Both the position numbers and the translations under genes were made by a program. Positions 25,601 to 34,321 of a stretch of 64,000 bases of DNA are shown piece after piece (positions within the stretch are counted from its first letter, which is position 1; every line of letters begins with the position of its first letter). The notes under the pieces are model-generated. The model saw nothing but the letters and a program-made list of their open reading frames with translations. It made no database searches and was not told the DNA's origin. The stretch is from the NCBI GenBank assembly GCA_016707075.1, contig JADJII010000005.1, positions 1 through 64,000 on the forward strand, given 5' to 3'. The stretch comes from Egaibacter danicus (GTDB lineage: Bacteria; Pseudomonadota; Gammaproteobacteria; Burkholderiales; Burkholderiaceae_C).

Positions 25601-26788
25601 GCTCGCGAGCTCAAGGTCAGCGGGCGCAAGCTCAACAACATTGTGGTGGGTGGCTCGCGCGAAGGTCTGACCTGGCGAGCCAATATGGACGCACAGGAGC
25701 TCAATGGCTACCTCGAATACCGCCAGGCCGCGGGCGCCAGCCCGGGGCGTGTCTACGCCCGGCTGGCCCGCCTGACGCTGGCGCAGTCCTCCGCGCAGGA
25801 GGTTGAAACCCTGTTGGACGAACAGCCCGCTTCCATCCCTGCGCTGGATATCGTGGTGGAAGACCTTGAGCTGCGCGGCACACGCCTGGGTCGCGTCGAT
25901 ATCGAAGCGGTCAACCGTGGGGCTGCCGCTGCAACGCGTGACAGTGGTGTGCGGGAGTGGCGACTTAACAAGTTCAACATCACCACGCCGGAGGCCGTGT
26001 TCACCTCGTCGGGCAACTGGGCCACGGTCAATGCGCTTGCGGCTCCCGCTGCTTCTCCAGCGTCACCCGGCGCCCCGCGAAGCAACACAACCGAGCGGCG
26101 GCGCACCGTGATGAATTTCAGGCTCGACATCGCCGACGCCGGTGGCTTGCTCACACGGTTTGGCATGAAGGATGTGGTACGGCGCGGAAAAGGCAAGATG
26201 GAGGGCCAGATCGCCTGGCTGGGATCGCCGTTGCAGCCGGACTATCCGTCAATGAGCGGCGCCTTTGGGGTGAACGTCGAAACCGGCCAGTTCCTGAAGG
26301 CTGATGCGGGTGCTGCCAAGTTGCTGGGCGTGCTCAGCCTGCAGTCACTGCCGCGCCGGCTGGTGCTGGATTTCCGGGATGTCTTCAGTGAGGGGTTTGC
26401 GTTTGACTTCCTGCGCGGGGACATCAGCATTGAGCAGGGCATCGCCAAAACCAACAACCTGCAGATGAAAGGCGTCAATGCTGCCGTGTTGATGGATGGC
26501 CGTGCAGACATTGCCCGGGAGACACAAGACATCAAGGTGGTGGTGATACCGGAAATCAATGCCGGAACCGCCTCACTGATTGCCACCGCCATCAACCCCG
26601 CGATTGGTCTGGGCAGCTTCCTGGCCCAGTGGTTCCTGCGCAAACCACTCATCGAAGCCGCCACGCAGGAGTTTCATGTCGATGGCTCCTGGGCAAATCC
26701 CCAGGTCACCAAAGTGGAACGCAAGACAGCTTCCCAAAGCAACCCGCCTTCAAAAGCAACCAGCGGAAACCAGCCGTCAACACCATGA
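22632..26788 (+). pseudogene. yhdP: YhdP/TIGR02099-family AsmA-like envelope protein, frameshifted
   Basis: A protein of about 1385 residues when joined: one membrane anchor (about 20-43) followed by a very long beta-rich periplasmic region with AsmA/DUF3971 character. YhdP-type proteins bridge the envelope and move phospholipid to the outer membrane in E. coli. The first frame runs to 25670 but loses similarity after LTGVDLDAWSAVLSRVAG; the second resumes with GYLPDIFAIRARELKVSGRK near 25580 and continues to 26788. The frame change equals one missing base between about 25520 and 25575. It ends in ATGA overlap with the nitrilase gene. Confidence 0.85.
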
Positions 26789-27623
26789 AAGTAGCCGCAA
26801 TACAAATGGTCTCCAGCGCGCAGGTCGAGGCCAACCTGCGCAGCGCCGGGCGTCTGCTGGAGGCTGCCGCCGCAGACGGTGCGGAGCTGGCGGTGTTGCC
26901 CGAATATTTCTGCCTGCTCGGCCACCGCGACACCGACAAACTGCAGGTGCAGGAAGCCTTTGGTGATGGCCCCATCCAGCAATTTCTGGCAGACACCGCC
27001 CGGCGCCTGCATATCTGGATTGTGGGTGGCACCCTGCCGGTTTCCAGTGACGTGCCAGATTCGGCAGACGCTGCCAGCCGATCGCGCGTGCTCAACACCA
27101 GCCTGGTTTTCTCGCCCGGGGGGCAGTGCGTGGCCCGGTACGACAAGATGCACCTGTTTCGCTTTGACAACGGGCGCGAGCGGTATGACGAATCGCGCGC
27201 CTTGCTGCCGGGTGCGCAGCCGGTCACCTTCGAGTTGCCCTCGCGCGACGGCCATCGGTGGACGGTGGGCATGAGCGTTTGTTATGACCTGCGTTTCCCC
27301 GAGTTGTACCGCCGCTACTCGGCAGCGGGGCTGACCTGTTGCTCGTGCCCAGTGCATTCACCTACACCACAGGCCAGGCGCATTGGGAGCTGCTGCTGCG
27401 CGCGCGCGCCGTGGAAAACCTGGCTTTTGTTGCCGCACCTGCGCAAGGCGGGCTGCACGAGAACGGCCGGCAGACCTGGGGCCACTCCATGCTGGTGGAT
27501 CCCTGGGGCCGCATTGCTGCCGAACAGGCCGAGGGCGAAGGTGTGGTGCTGGCCGAGCTGGACATCGCGCGTCTGCGCGAGGCCCGGCTGCAACTGCCCG
27601 CGCTGGAGCACCGCGTTCTGTAA
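26785..27623 (+). pseudogene. carbon-nitrogen hydrolase (Nit/omega-amidase type), frameshifted
   Basis: A nitrilase-superfamily amidase of about 280 residues when joined. The catalytic triad is present: Glu in VLPEYFCLLG (about 39), Lys in ARYDKMHLF (about 122) and Cys in SVCYDLRFPELYRR (about 165). The frame breaks right after RRYSAAG: one G is missing from the G run at 27327-27330, after which ADLLLVPSAFTYTTGQAHWE resumes in the next frame. It resembles Nit1/Nit2, which repair deaminated glutathione or hydrolyse omega-amides. The ATG overlaps the yhdP stop and the TAA overlaps the next ATG (TAATG). Confidence 0.85.
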
Positions 27624-29635
27624 TGGGGTGGGTTGCACGCATTGCCGGCCCGGTGAACCCGTCCACGCGGCGCTGGCTGCTGTGGGGCGCGCTGGTGCTG
27701 CTGATTGCCGGTCTGCTCACCATTCTGGTGTGGCTGGCTGGACGCTACGAGGCCAGCCAATTGCAGGACCGCCTGGACCGCGACGCGGTAGACGCTGTCA
27801 GCGACGTTCGCACCGGCCTTATCCGTAACGTGCAGGCGCTACAAGCCCTGCAAACTTTCTCCGCAAACAAGCCGGACGCCTGGACGAACGATACCACCGT
27901 GCTGTTGCGCGCGCACCGTGAACTGCTTCGCCTGGAGTGGCGCGATGCGTCGCATGCGATCCTGGCAGCCGCTGACAGCCCCTTTCGCACACCGGTGTTC
28001 AACCGCCTGGGGCGCAACAGCTCGCTGACGGACGTGCAGGTGGCCTGCAACAATGCGCTGCGCACCAGCGGCGCGTCCTACGCGGCCAGCTATTTCTTGC
28101 CCCAAAGTGACGGTCTCGGGCTCGAAGTCATGGACATGTGTCTGCCCGTCTCTGCGGCGGGTAGTCTGGGTGGCTATCTTGTCGCCACCTATTCGCTGCA
28201 GGACATCCTGGCCGAACTCGTGGGCCGGCAGCTCTCCCGCAGCCAGGACGTGTCGTTCACTGAAGCGGACGGCGCACGGCTCGCCTTTCATGGTGTCGCC
28301 CGCCGTGGCAGCCGGGTTTACACATCGCGCCAGTTGCTTGACCTGCCCGGCACCACCCTGGTGCTGCGGATCGACAGCTGGCATGGTGCACCGGACTTGT
28401 TCCCCAACCTGCTGACCGCCATCGTCACCGCCATGACGCTGGCGCTGGTGGGTGTGCTGGTGCTGTTGGCACGCGACACCCGCAGGCGGCTGCGCGCCGA
28501 AGACGGCCTGGCTGACGCTCTGGCCTTTCGCAAGGCGATGGAAGACTCGCTCGTGACGGGCTTGCGCGCGCGCGATCTGCAGGGCCGCATCACCTACGTG
28601 AATCCGGCCTTTTGCCAGATGGTGGGTTTCACTGCGCAGGAGTTGCAGGGCACGGGCACCCCCGCGCCTTACTGGCCGCCCGAGCTGGCCGACGAATACC
28701 AGCAGCGCCAGGCCATCCGCCTGGCCGGCAACGCGCCGCCGCGCGACGGGTTCGAGTCCGTCTTCATGCACAAGGACGGCTCGCGTTTTCCGGTGCTCAT
28801 CATCGAGGCGCCGCTGATCAACGCCGTGGGCAAACAGACCGGCTGGATGAGCGCATTTCTGGACATCCGCGAGCAGCGCCGGGTGGAAGAGCTGTCCCGC
28901 GCGTCGCAAGACCGCCTGCAGGCCACTGCGCGGCTCGCCACCGTGGGTGAAATGGCGTCCCTGCTCAGCCACGAGCTCAACCAGCCACTCGCCGCCATCT
29001 CCAGCTACGCCACCGGCTCCATGAATTTGCTGCAGGACGGACCGCCCGCCAAGGCCGATCTGGAGCTGGCCATGCGCCGCATTGCCGAGCAGGCCGAGCG
29101 CGCGGGCAAGGTCATCAAAAGCGTGCACGACTTCGTGCGCCGCCGCGATCAGGCACGCGAGGCCGTTGCGCCGCAAGCGCTGCTGGACGCCATCATGCCG
29201 CTGGTGAATTTGCAGGCGCGCAAGCTGTTGGTGCGGGTGGAAACACGGCTGGAAGATGATCTGCCCAACGTCACCTGCGACCGGACCATGGTGGAGCAGG
29301 TGCTGCTGAACCTGGCCCGCAATGCCATGCAGTCCATGGACCAGTCCGCCATTCGCGACCGTTCGCTGGTCATTCAGGTGAAGCGCGCGCCGTCCAGCGA
29401 GCGCACCTCACACACGAGCGGCTGGCTGGAATTCTCGGTGGCCGACGTGGGCCCTGGCATCTCTGCCGAGGTGGCCAACAAGCTGTTCACCCCGTTTTTC
29501 ACCACCAAGCTCGAAGGCATGGGCCTGGGCCTGAGCCTGTGCCGCACGGTGGTGGAGCAACACGGCGGCTTTCTCGGGTTTGAGGCCAATTACCCGCAGG
29601 GCACGGTGTTCCGGTTTACATTGCCGGTGGCTTGA
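27623..29635 (+). CDS. PAS-containing sensor histidine kinase (FixL/DctB-like)
   Basis: A 670-residue membrane histidine kinase. Two hydrophobic segments (about 16-38 and 265-290) flank a periplasmic sensor domain of about 220 residues; a PAS domain follows (about 300-420, with YVNPAFCQMVGFTAQEL), then the HisKA motif SHELNQPLAAIS at about 449 and an ATPase domain with N box NLARNAMQSM (about 562), G1 DVGPGIS (609) and G2 GMGLGLSLC (632). The HELNQPLAA pattern is typical of kinases paired with FixJ/LuxR-type regulators. The nearest partner is the frameshifted response regulator 2.6 kb downstream. Confidence 0.9.
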   Translation: MGWVARIAGPVNPSTRRWLLWGALVLLIAGLLTILVWLAGRYEASQLQDRLDRDAVDAVSDVRTGLIRNVQALQALQTFSANKPDAWTNDTTVLLRAHRELLRLEWRDASHAILAAADSPFRTPVFNRLGRNSSLTDVQVACNNALRTSGASYAASYFLPQSDGLGLEVMDMCLPVSAAGSLGGYLVATYSLQDILAELVGRQLSRSQDVSFTEADGARLAFHGVARRGSRVYTSRQLLDLPGTTLVLRIDSWHGAPDLFPNLLTAIVTAMTLALVGVLVLLARDTRRRLRAEDGLADALAFRKAMEDSLVTGLRARDLQGRITYVNPAFCQMVGFTAQELQGTGTPAPYWPPELADEYQQRQAIRLAGNAPPRDGFESVFMHKDGSRFPVLIIEAPLINAVGKQTGWMSAFLDIREQRRVEELSRASQDRLQATARLATVGEMASLLSHELNQPLAAISSYATGSMNLLQDGPPAKADLELAMRRIAEQAERAGKVIKSVHDFVRRRDQAREAVAPQALLDAIMPLVNLQARKLLVRVETRLEDDLPNVTCDRTMVEQVLLNLARNAMQSMDQSAIRDRSLVIQVKRAPSSERTSHTSGWLEFSVADVGPGISAEVANKLFTPFFTTKLEGMGLGLSLCRTVVEQHGGFLGFEANYPQGTVFRFTLPVA

Positions 29636-30098
29636 ACCCACCCTCAGCCCAGGCCACCGCACTCGCGCGGTTCAGCTTGAACGATGCCGCCACGCGCACC
29701 TGCGCCAGCAGATCGCCGTCCTCGTCACTGTGCGCACTGAGCAGCGCCTGCGGGTTCTCGTCATCGGGCTCGATGTCCAGCGACACCGTGATGCGTGCAG
29801 ACCGGGCCGCGACAACCGTAATGCTCTGGTGCAGCGAGGCGTGTAGCTGCTGCTCGTGGCGTCGCACAAACTCCGACGCGGTTTTCACCAACGTGCTGAA
29901 GGCGGGGCCATCCAGCGGCTTGGGGTTCTTCTTGTCGCGCCCCATGGTCCAGGGGCCGACCAGCGCGGGCTCCGGCTCGCCGTCCTTGATCATCGCCACA
30001 GCCCAGCCGTCATCGTCTTCGTTTTTCAGCACCTGCGCCGTCCAGCCGTCGCCGCACCAGCGGCGGGGTTCTTGTAGTTTGGGGGAGTCGTCGGTCAA
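29616..30098 (-). CDS. conserved hypothetical protein
   Basis: A 160-residue soluble, acidic protein that I do not recognise beyond a general memory of similar Burkholderiales proteins. It opens with a tryptophan-rich region (RRWCGDGWTAQVLKN, then DDGWAVAMIKDGEPEPALVG), followed by an amphipathic helix (FSTLVKTASEFVRRHEQQLH) and a strand-rich C-terminus. No signal peptide, membrane segment or enzyme motif is visible. It overlaps the kinase gene's 3' end by 20 bp, convergently. Confidence 0.7.
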   Translation of the reverse strand: MTDDSPKLQEPRRWCGDGWTAQVLKNEDDDGWAVAMIKDGEPEPALVGPWTMGRDKKNPKPLDGPAFSTLVKTASEFVRRHEQQLHASLHQSITVVAARSARITVSLDIEPDDENPQALLSAHSDEDGDLLAQVRVAASFKLNRASAVAWAEGGFKPPAM

Positions 30099-30473
30099 GG
30101 GGCGGTTGCTCGGGTTGGAGGGTAAAAATGCTTCATTTTAGGTGCCAAATTGGCCTCTAGCCCTCGTGGAATATTCGTGAATAGCTATTAAATAAGTAGC
30201 GCGCGTGACCTGGATAAATGTTTCAAATACAGAGGCCATATCTCAAAGAGCAGATGTATCTCTATCCCCGAAATGGGAGCGAAACTATGAAGATGAGGTG
30301 TGGGGCTAGTGACTTACTTTGAAGCTGGTTATTCATACAGTATAGCTACTCAAAACACAGTCAACATGCTGGTTTCGGGAGAAGTCCATATCCCGAATAT
30401 CGTGTGAGCTCCAGCTTAAAGAACGGCTCTTTCCCAAAATATTGAGTTGGGTATCAAAAGTACACTCCAAGCG
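30099..30473. other. 375-bp low-GC intergenic region
   Basis: It contains repeat copy E (30135-30200) and then about 270 bp of clearly AT-richer sequence leading into the low-GC orphan gene. I see no RNA gene, transposon end or attachment-site duplication. The composition change begins just after the repeat, which could mark the edge of an acquired segment. Confidence 0.5.
30135..30200 (-). repeat. interspersed repeat copy E
   Basis: Minus-strand reading: GCTACTTATTTAATAGC, then TATTCACGAATATTCCACG, then AGGGCTAGAGGCC, and the right palindrome GGCCAATTTGGC followed by ACCTAAAAT. One of the most complete copies. It lies entirely outside genes. Confidence 0.85.
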
Positions 30474-31163
30474 ATGCACACCTCACTTCTACGCTCTCAG
30501 AAAAATCAGATCTTCCTGGCGATCAAAGAGTTTGATCTGGATCCGTCTGATTTTGAGTGGTCCACTACCGCTCCCAGATTTATAAGATTTGGTGACAAGC
30601 CAGTTGAAGCGATTACGCACAAGCCAACGGACTTTCGATTCGTTTTTGACCGCTACGAAAGCGATGCATATCCGCGCTTTTCACCAAGTAAAGAAAGCAC
30701 AGGAGAACAACATGGCGGACGTTATGAGCGATGGGAGCAGGTATTCGAACTCGTCAAAGTTTGGCTCGCAAACGTCCAGCGGGAGTATCTTGAACCCGAT
30801 ATGTGGGAACTCTCAGCCAGTGACAAGAAGCTTGTGGCAGGAGACATTGATGACATCGATAATTCCTTCTTCAGTGTTGACGAAAAACTCAGATTGAGCG
30901 TTGCCGTAAAGGAAATTGGCGAATACCTAAAGTCTGACAAGACGCATTCACCAGATCAAATTGCATTTATTGATTCGCGTCTAAAGCATCTGGAAGACGC
31001 AGCGAACCGTTTGGGTCGCAAGGACTGGATTACCCTTGCAATGGGGACATTGGCGAATATTGTCGTGGGAGTAGCTCTGGCTCCAGAGGCTGCTCGCGAG
31101 TTGTTGAGGGCCGCAGGCGCTCTCTTGGGCTGGGTTACGGGTAGCGCGCGCTTGTTGCTCTAG
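30474..31163 (+). CDS. orphan protein of unknown function with C-terminal hydrophobic segment
   Basis: About 229 residues; I do not recognise the family. The N-terminus MHTSLLRSQKNQIFLAIKEF is followed by a strand-rich region (residues 25-65) and an acidic helical middle (100-190). A hydrophobic segment near the end (about 195-220, TLANIVVGVALAPEA) could insert in a membrane. GC is visibly lower than in the flanking genes, upstream sequence is AT-rich, and it interrupts an otherwise conserved-looking kinase/regulator area, all consistent with recent acquisition. A defence or stress effector is possible but only a guess. TTG 30447 is an alternative start. Confidence 0.6.
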   Translation: MHTSLLRSQKNQIFLAIKEFDLDPSDFEWSTTAPRFIRFGDKPVEAITHKPTDFRFVFDRYESDAYPRFSPSKESTGEQHGGRYERWEQVFELVKVWLANVQREYLEPDMWELSASDKKLVAGDIDDIDNSFFSVDEKLRLSVAVKEIGEYLKSDKTHSPDQIAFIDSRLKHLEDAANRLGRKDWITLAMGTLANIVVGVALAPEAARELLRAAGALLGWVTGSARLLL

Positions 31164-31227
31164 TCACTGGATGCAAGTTGACACTTAATCCTTCGGTCGC
31201 CCCCCCCACGCCCTACAGAAAATACCC

Positions 31228-31641
31228 ATGCCAACCAAATCAGAAATCTCCGCCTTCATCAAACAGGAATTCCCGCAGACCAAATGCACCATCGAAGCGG
31301 TGGGCGGCATGTCCGCAACGGTCCGGCATGCGATTGGCGTCGATGAGCTGCGCCCCGGCGGCACGGTGTCGGGCCCGGTGCTGATGACGGTGGCGGATGT
31401 GGCGCTGTACATCGCCATCCTGGGCGAAATCGGCATTGTTCCGCTGGCGGTCACCACCAACCTGAGCATCAACTTCCTGCGCAAACCGTCGGCGGACAAG
31501 GCCATCATCGGCGTGTGCAAGCTCATCAAGCTGGGCAAAACACTGGCTGTGGGCGAGGTGTCGCTGTATTCGGAAGGCAGCGACGAGCTGGTGGCGCACG
31601 TGGTGGGCACCTACGCCATCCCCAGAGATGTGAAACGCTAG
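31228..31641 (+). CDS. PaaI-family hotdog thioesterase
   Basis: A 137-residue single hotdog-fold acyl-CoA thioesterase of the PaaI type. The fold signature RPGGTVSGPVLMTVADVALYIA (about 47-68) includes the helix that holds the catalytic acidic residue (Asp in TVADVA), and TTNLSINFLRKP is the typical second strand. Hydrolysis of a phenylacetyl- or other aryl/acyl-CoA is likely; the substrate is not evident from neighbours. A good start is ATG 31228 (MPTKSEISAFI). Confidence 0.88.
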   Translation: MPTKSEISAFIKQEFPQTKCTIEAVGGMSATVRHAIGVDELRPGGTVSGPVLMTVADVALYIAILGEIGIVPLAVTTNLSINFLRKPSADKAIIGVCKLIKLGKTLAVGEVSLYSEGSDELVAHVVGTYAIPRDVKR

Positions 31642-31650
31642 ACTTGCGCC

Positions 31651-32241
31651 ATGATGAAGCCTGAGATTACTGAGATCAATCAGTCCCGCCGCCGCTCGTT
31701 TGTCGCTTTGGCTGCGGGCAGCACAACCGCGCTGGGTGCCGCTTTGGGTGTTTCCGGCTGTCAGCAGCAAGGAAGCTCCGTGAACGACGACCGTCAACTG
31801 CAATTCCCGTCACTGGCCGCCGCCGAAGAAGAACTTGCGCGGCTGGCCCAGGCCAAACAACTGGCCTCTGGCGCCATCTGGAGCTGGGCGCAGACGCTGG
31901 CGCATTGCGCGCAGAGCATCGAATACTCGATGACCGGGTTTCCGCAATCCAAATCGGCGCTCTTCCAGCGCACGGTGGGCGCGGCGGCCATCGGTGTTTT
32001 CGCCTGGCGTGGCCGCATGACGCACGACCTGGCCGACCCCATTCCCGGCGCGCCCGCGCTGGATGCCCAGCTCGATCCGGCCCAGGCGCTGGAGCGGCTG
32101 CGTGCCTCCATCCTCAGTTTCCGGAATTGGTCGGGGCCGTTGCAGCCGCACTTCGCGTATGGCGCGCTGGACAAAAAGGCGTTCGAACTCGCCCACGCCA
32201 TGCACATCGCCAACCACCTGTCGGCCTTTCGCAGCGCCTGA
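31651..32241 (+). CDS. DUF1569 exported (Tat/lipoprotein) protein
   Basis: A 196-residue protein with a twin-arginine-like N-terminus (NQSRRRSFVALAAG, about 10-23) and a possible lipobox VSGC at about 34-37. The mature domain fits DUF1569, a DinB-like four-helix fold; AHMHIANHLSAF-type sequence at the end, here HAMHIANHLSAF, carries the His residues that would bind metal with an earlier His. Function is unknown. It lies 10 bp after the thioesterase gene and 24 bp before the response regulator. Confidence 0.82.
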   Translation: MMKPEITEINQSRRRSFVALAAGSTTALGAALGVSGCQQQGSSVNDDRQLQFPSLAAAEEELARLAQAKQLASGAIWSWAQTLAHCAQSIEYSMTGFPQSKSALFQRTVGAAAIGVFAWRGRMTHDLADPIPGAPALDAQLDPAQALERLRASILSFRNWSGPLQPHFAYGALDKKAFELAHAMHIANHLSAFRSA

Positions 32242-32265
32242 CCCGAATACACGACGCCCGCCGCC

Positions 32266-32891
32266 ATGCAGCCCACTCTCAACGCCACCGTTTTCATCGT
32301 CGATGACGACGCCAGCGTGCGCGAGGCGCTGGCCTGGCTGCTGCGCGGCGGCTGCCGAGCGAGGCGTTTGAGAGTGCGCAGGTGTTTGATGACCAGTTGC
32401 GCGCGGGCCGAGTGCGAACCACAGACCCCTGCTGCCTGCTACTGGACGTGCGCATGCCGGGCCTGAGCGGGCTGGCGCTATTTGATTCGCTGATCGAGCG
32501 CAGACTGATTCAGGCTATGCCGGTGATCTTTTTGACGGGCCATGCCGATGTGCCGACCGCCGTGGACGCCGTCAAGCGCGGTGCGTTTGATTTTTGCGAG
32601 AAACCGTTTTCCGACAACGCGCTGGTGGACCGCATCGAGCAGGCGATCGCGCTGTCGGGCCAATACCTGCAAACGGTGGGCAAAAAGGCGCTGGTGCAGC
32701 GCAGGCTGGCCGAGCTGACCGAGCGCGAGCGCGGCGTGATGCGGCTGGTGGTGGAGGGCCTGCCCAACAAGCTGATCGCCGACCAGCTGGACATCAGCGT
32801 GCGCACGGTGGAGGTTCACCGCGCCCGCGTGTTTGACAAGATGGAAGTGAAGTCGGCCGTCGAGCTGGCCAATTTGCTACAAAATATATAG
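32266..32891 (+). pseudogene. FixJ/LuxR-family response regulator, frameshifted
   Basis: About 209 residues when joined. The receiver domain starts with TVFIVDDDASVREALAWLLR, has the phosphorylated Asp in LLLDVRMPG (about 62) and the Lys in CEKPFSDN; a LuxR-type HTH follows (LTERERGVMRLVVEGLPNKL, then VRTVEVHRARVF). The frame changes at about 32345-32352: after LLR the correct protein continues RLPSEAFESAQVFDDQ one frame over, meaning one missing base. The TAG stop lies inside the left arm of repeat copy C. Likely partner of the upstream histidine kinase. Confidence 0.85.
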
Positions 32892-32942
32892 CTAATCACG
32901 CATATTTAGTGAGGGCTGGAGGCCGATTTGGCTTCTAAAATC
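32876..32942 (+). repeat. interspersed repeat copy C
   Basis: GCTACAAAATATATAGC, then TAATCACGCATATTTAGTG, then AGGGCTGGAGGCC and the right palindrome GGCCGATTTGGCTTC with TAAAAT. It supplies the last codons and stop of the response regulator and fills most of the gap to the next gene. Confidence 0.85.
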
Positions 32943-32971
32943 AGCCAAAATTTCGCTTTGAACGGATTTTG

Positions 32972-33115
32972 TCAGCCGGCATCGTGATCGTTGGGAATGT
33001 CATGCTCGCGGGTCTGCGGCAGCTCGCCTTTTTCGCGCCCCGAGAACATTGTCCACCAGACGATCAGCACCAGCACCAGCCCGGCACCCAGCGCTTCAAG
33101 CAAAATCAGACCCAT
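32972..33115 (-). CDS. small single-pass membrane protein (47 residues)
   Basis: Sequence MGLILLEALGAGLVLVLIVW opens the protein: one transmembrane segment (about 3-23), followed by a charged, probably cytoplasmic tail with GREKGELPQ. A strong ribosome-binding site AGGAG sits 7 nt upstream of the ATG on the minus strand, inside the mltA coding start, which argues that it is a real gene. Its start codon overlaps that of mltA on the other strand (shared CATG at 33113-33116). Function is unknown. Confidence 0.65.
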   Translation of the reverse strand: MGLILLEALGAGLVLVLIVWWTMFSGREKGELPQTREHDIPNDHDAG

Positions 33116-34295
33116 GAACCGACTCCTGTGGCAAATTCCGCAACTGATTTCGCGGCGCATTCGCATCACCCTGATTGTAGGAACGCTGGCCGGTTGCAGC
33201 GCCATCTCGGTCCATGTCCCTGCGCCCGACATTGCCGGGCCCACCCCGTCCACCAGCGGCCTGCCGTCTGACACAGCTCCCCTGCCCGCCGCGCTGCAGC
33301 AAGCCAAAAGCCGCTGGGTGCCGGTGCGCTGGGCCGAGCTGCCCGGTTTTGGTGACGACAAACTCAATGAGGCCTGGAACGCCTGGACCAAAAGCTGCGA
33401 GCGGCCCGGCCCCACGTTTGCCCCGCTGTGTGCCGACGTTCGCCGCCTGAGCATCGGCACTGAGCAGGAGCAGCGCGCATGGATGATGCAGCGGCTGCAG
33501 CCCTACCGTGTGGAGCCGCTCAGTGCGTCTGTCGGCGGCTCGGCGCAGGGGCTGCTCACGGGGTATTTTGAGCCGATGATCGACGCCTCGCGCGTGGCCA
33601 AGCCGGGTTTTCAGGTGCCGCTATACCGCGTGCCGACCACGCTGGCCAGCCGCAAACCGTGGTTCACCCGGCAGGAGATCGACACCCTGCCCGAGGCCAA
33701 GGCCGCCTTGCGTGGCCGCGAGATTGCGTACCTGGCCGACCCGGTGGACGCGCTGGTGCTGCAGATTCAGGGCTCGGGCCGTCTGCTGGTGACCGAGGCC
33801 GATGGCTCGCGGCGCACGGTGCGCGTGGCGTTTGCCGCGTCCAACGACCAGCCGTACAAAAGTGTGGGCCGCTGGCTGCTGGATCAGGGGCTGATTCGTG
33901 ACGGAACCTGGCCCGGCATCAAGGCCTGGGTGGCGCAAAACCCGCAGCGCGTGAACGAGATGCTGTGGGCCAACCCGCGCACGGTTTTTTTCCGCGAAGA
34001 GGCGCTGACGGATGCGGACGCCGTGTTTGGCCCCAAGGGCGCGCAGGGCGTGGCGCTGACGCCCGGGCGCTCCATCGCGGTGGACAAGGAGAGCATTCCC
34101 TATGGCACGCCGGTGTGGATGGCTTCCAGCGGGCCGGCAGTCAGCCTGCAGCGGCTGGTGCTGGCGCAGGACACGGGCGGCGACATTGTGGGCGCGGTGC
34201 GGGCCGACTACTTTGTGGGCACCGGCGCGCAGGCAGGTGAGCTGGCCGGGCGGCTGAAGCAGCCGTTGCAGTTGTGGGTGCTGTGGCCGAAGTAG
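33114..34295 (+). CDS. mltA: membrane-bound lytic murein transglycosylase A (MltA)
   Basis: MltA cleaves peptidoglycan to 1,6-anhydromuropeptides at the outer membrane. The 393-residue precursor has a basic N-terminus, hydrophobic stretch and lipobox TLAGC (about 25-29). The MltA domain covers about 110-280 (QGLLTGYFEPMIDASR; LADPVDALVLQIQGSGRL), followed by a 3D domain near the C-terminus with the expected catalytic Asp in LAQDTGGDIVGAVRADYF. No good ribosome-binding site precedes ATG 33114; a leader inside the convergent small gene must carry its promoter. Confidence 0.93.
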   Translation: MNRLLWQIPQLISRRIRITLIVGTLAGCSAISVHVPAPDIAGPTPSTSGLPSDTAPLPAALQQAKSRWVPVRWAELPGFGDDKLNEAWNAWTKSCERPGPTFAPLCADVRRLSIGTEQEQRAWMMQRLQPYRVEPLSASVGGSAQGLLTGYFEPMIDASRVAKPGFQVPLYRVPTTLASRKPWFTRQEIDTLPEAKAALRGREIAYLADPVDALVLQIQGSGRLLVTEADGSRRTVRVAFAASNDQPYKSVGRWLLDQGLIRDGTWPGIKAWVAQNPQRVNEMLWANPRTVFFREEALTDADAVFGPKGAQGVALTPGRSIAVDKESIPYGTPVWMASSGPAVSLQRLVLAQDTGGDIVGAVRADYFVGTGAQAGELAGRLKQPLQLWVLWPK

Positions 34296-34321
34296 GGTCG
34301 AAGTAAGGTTTCAGCGCTGCT

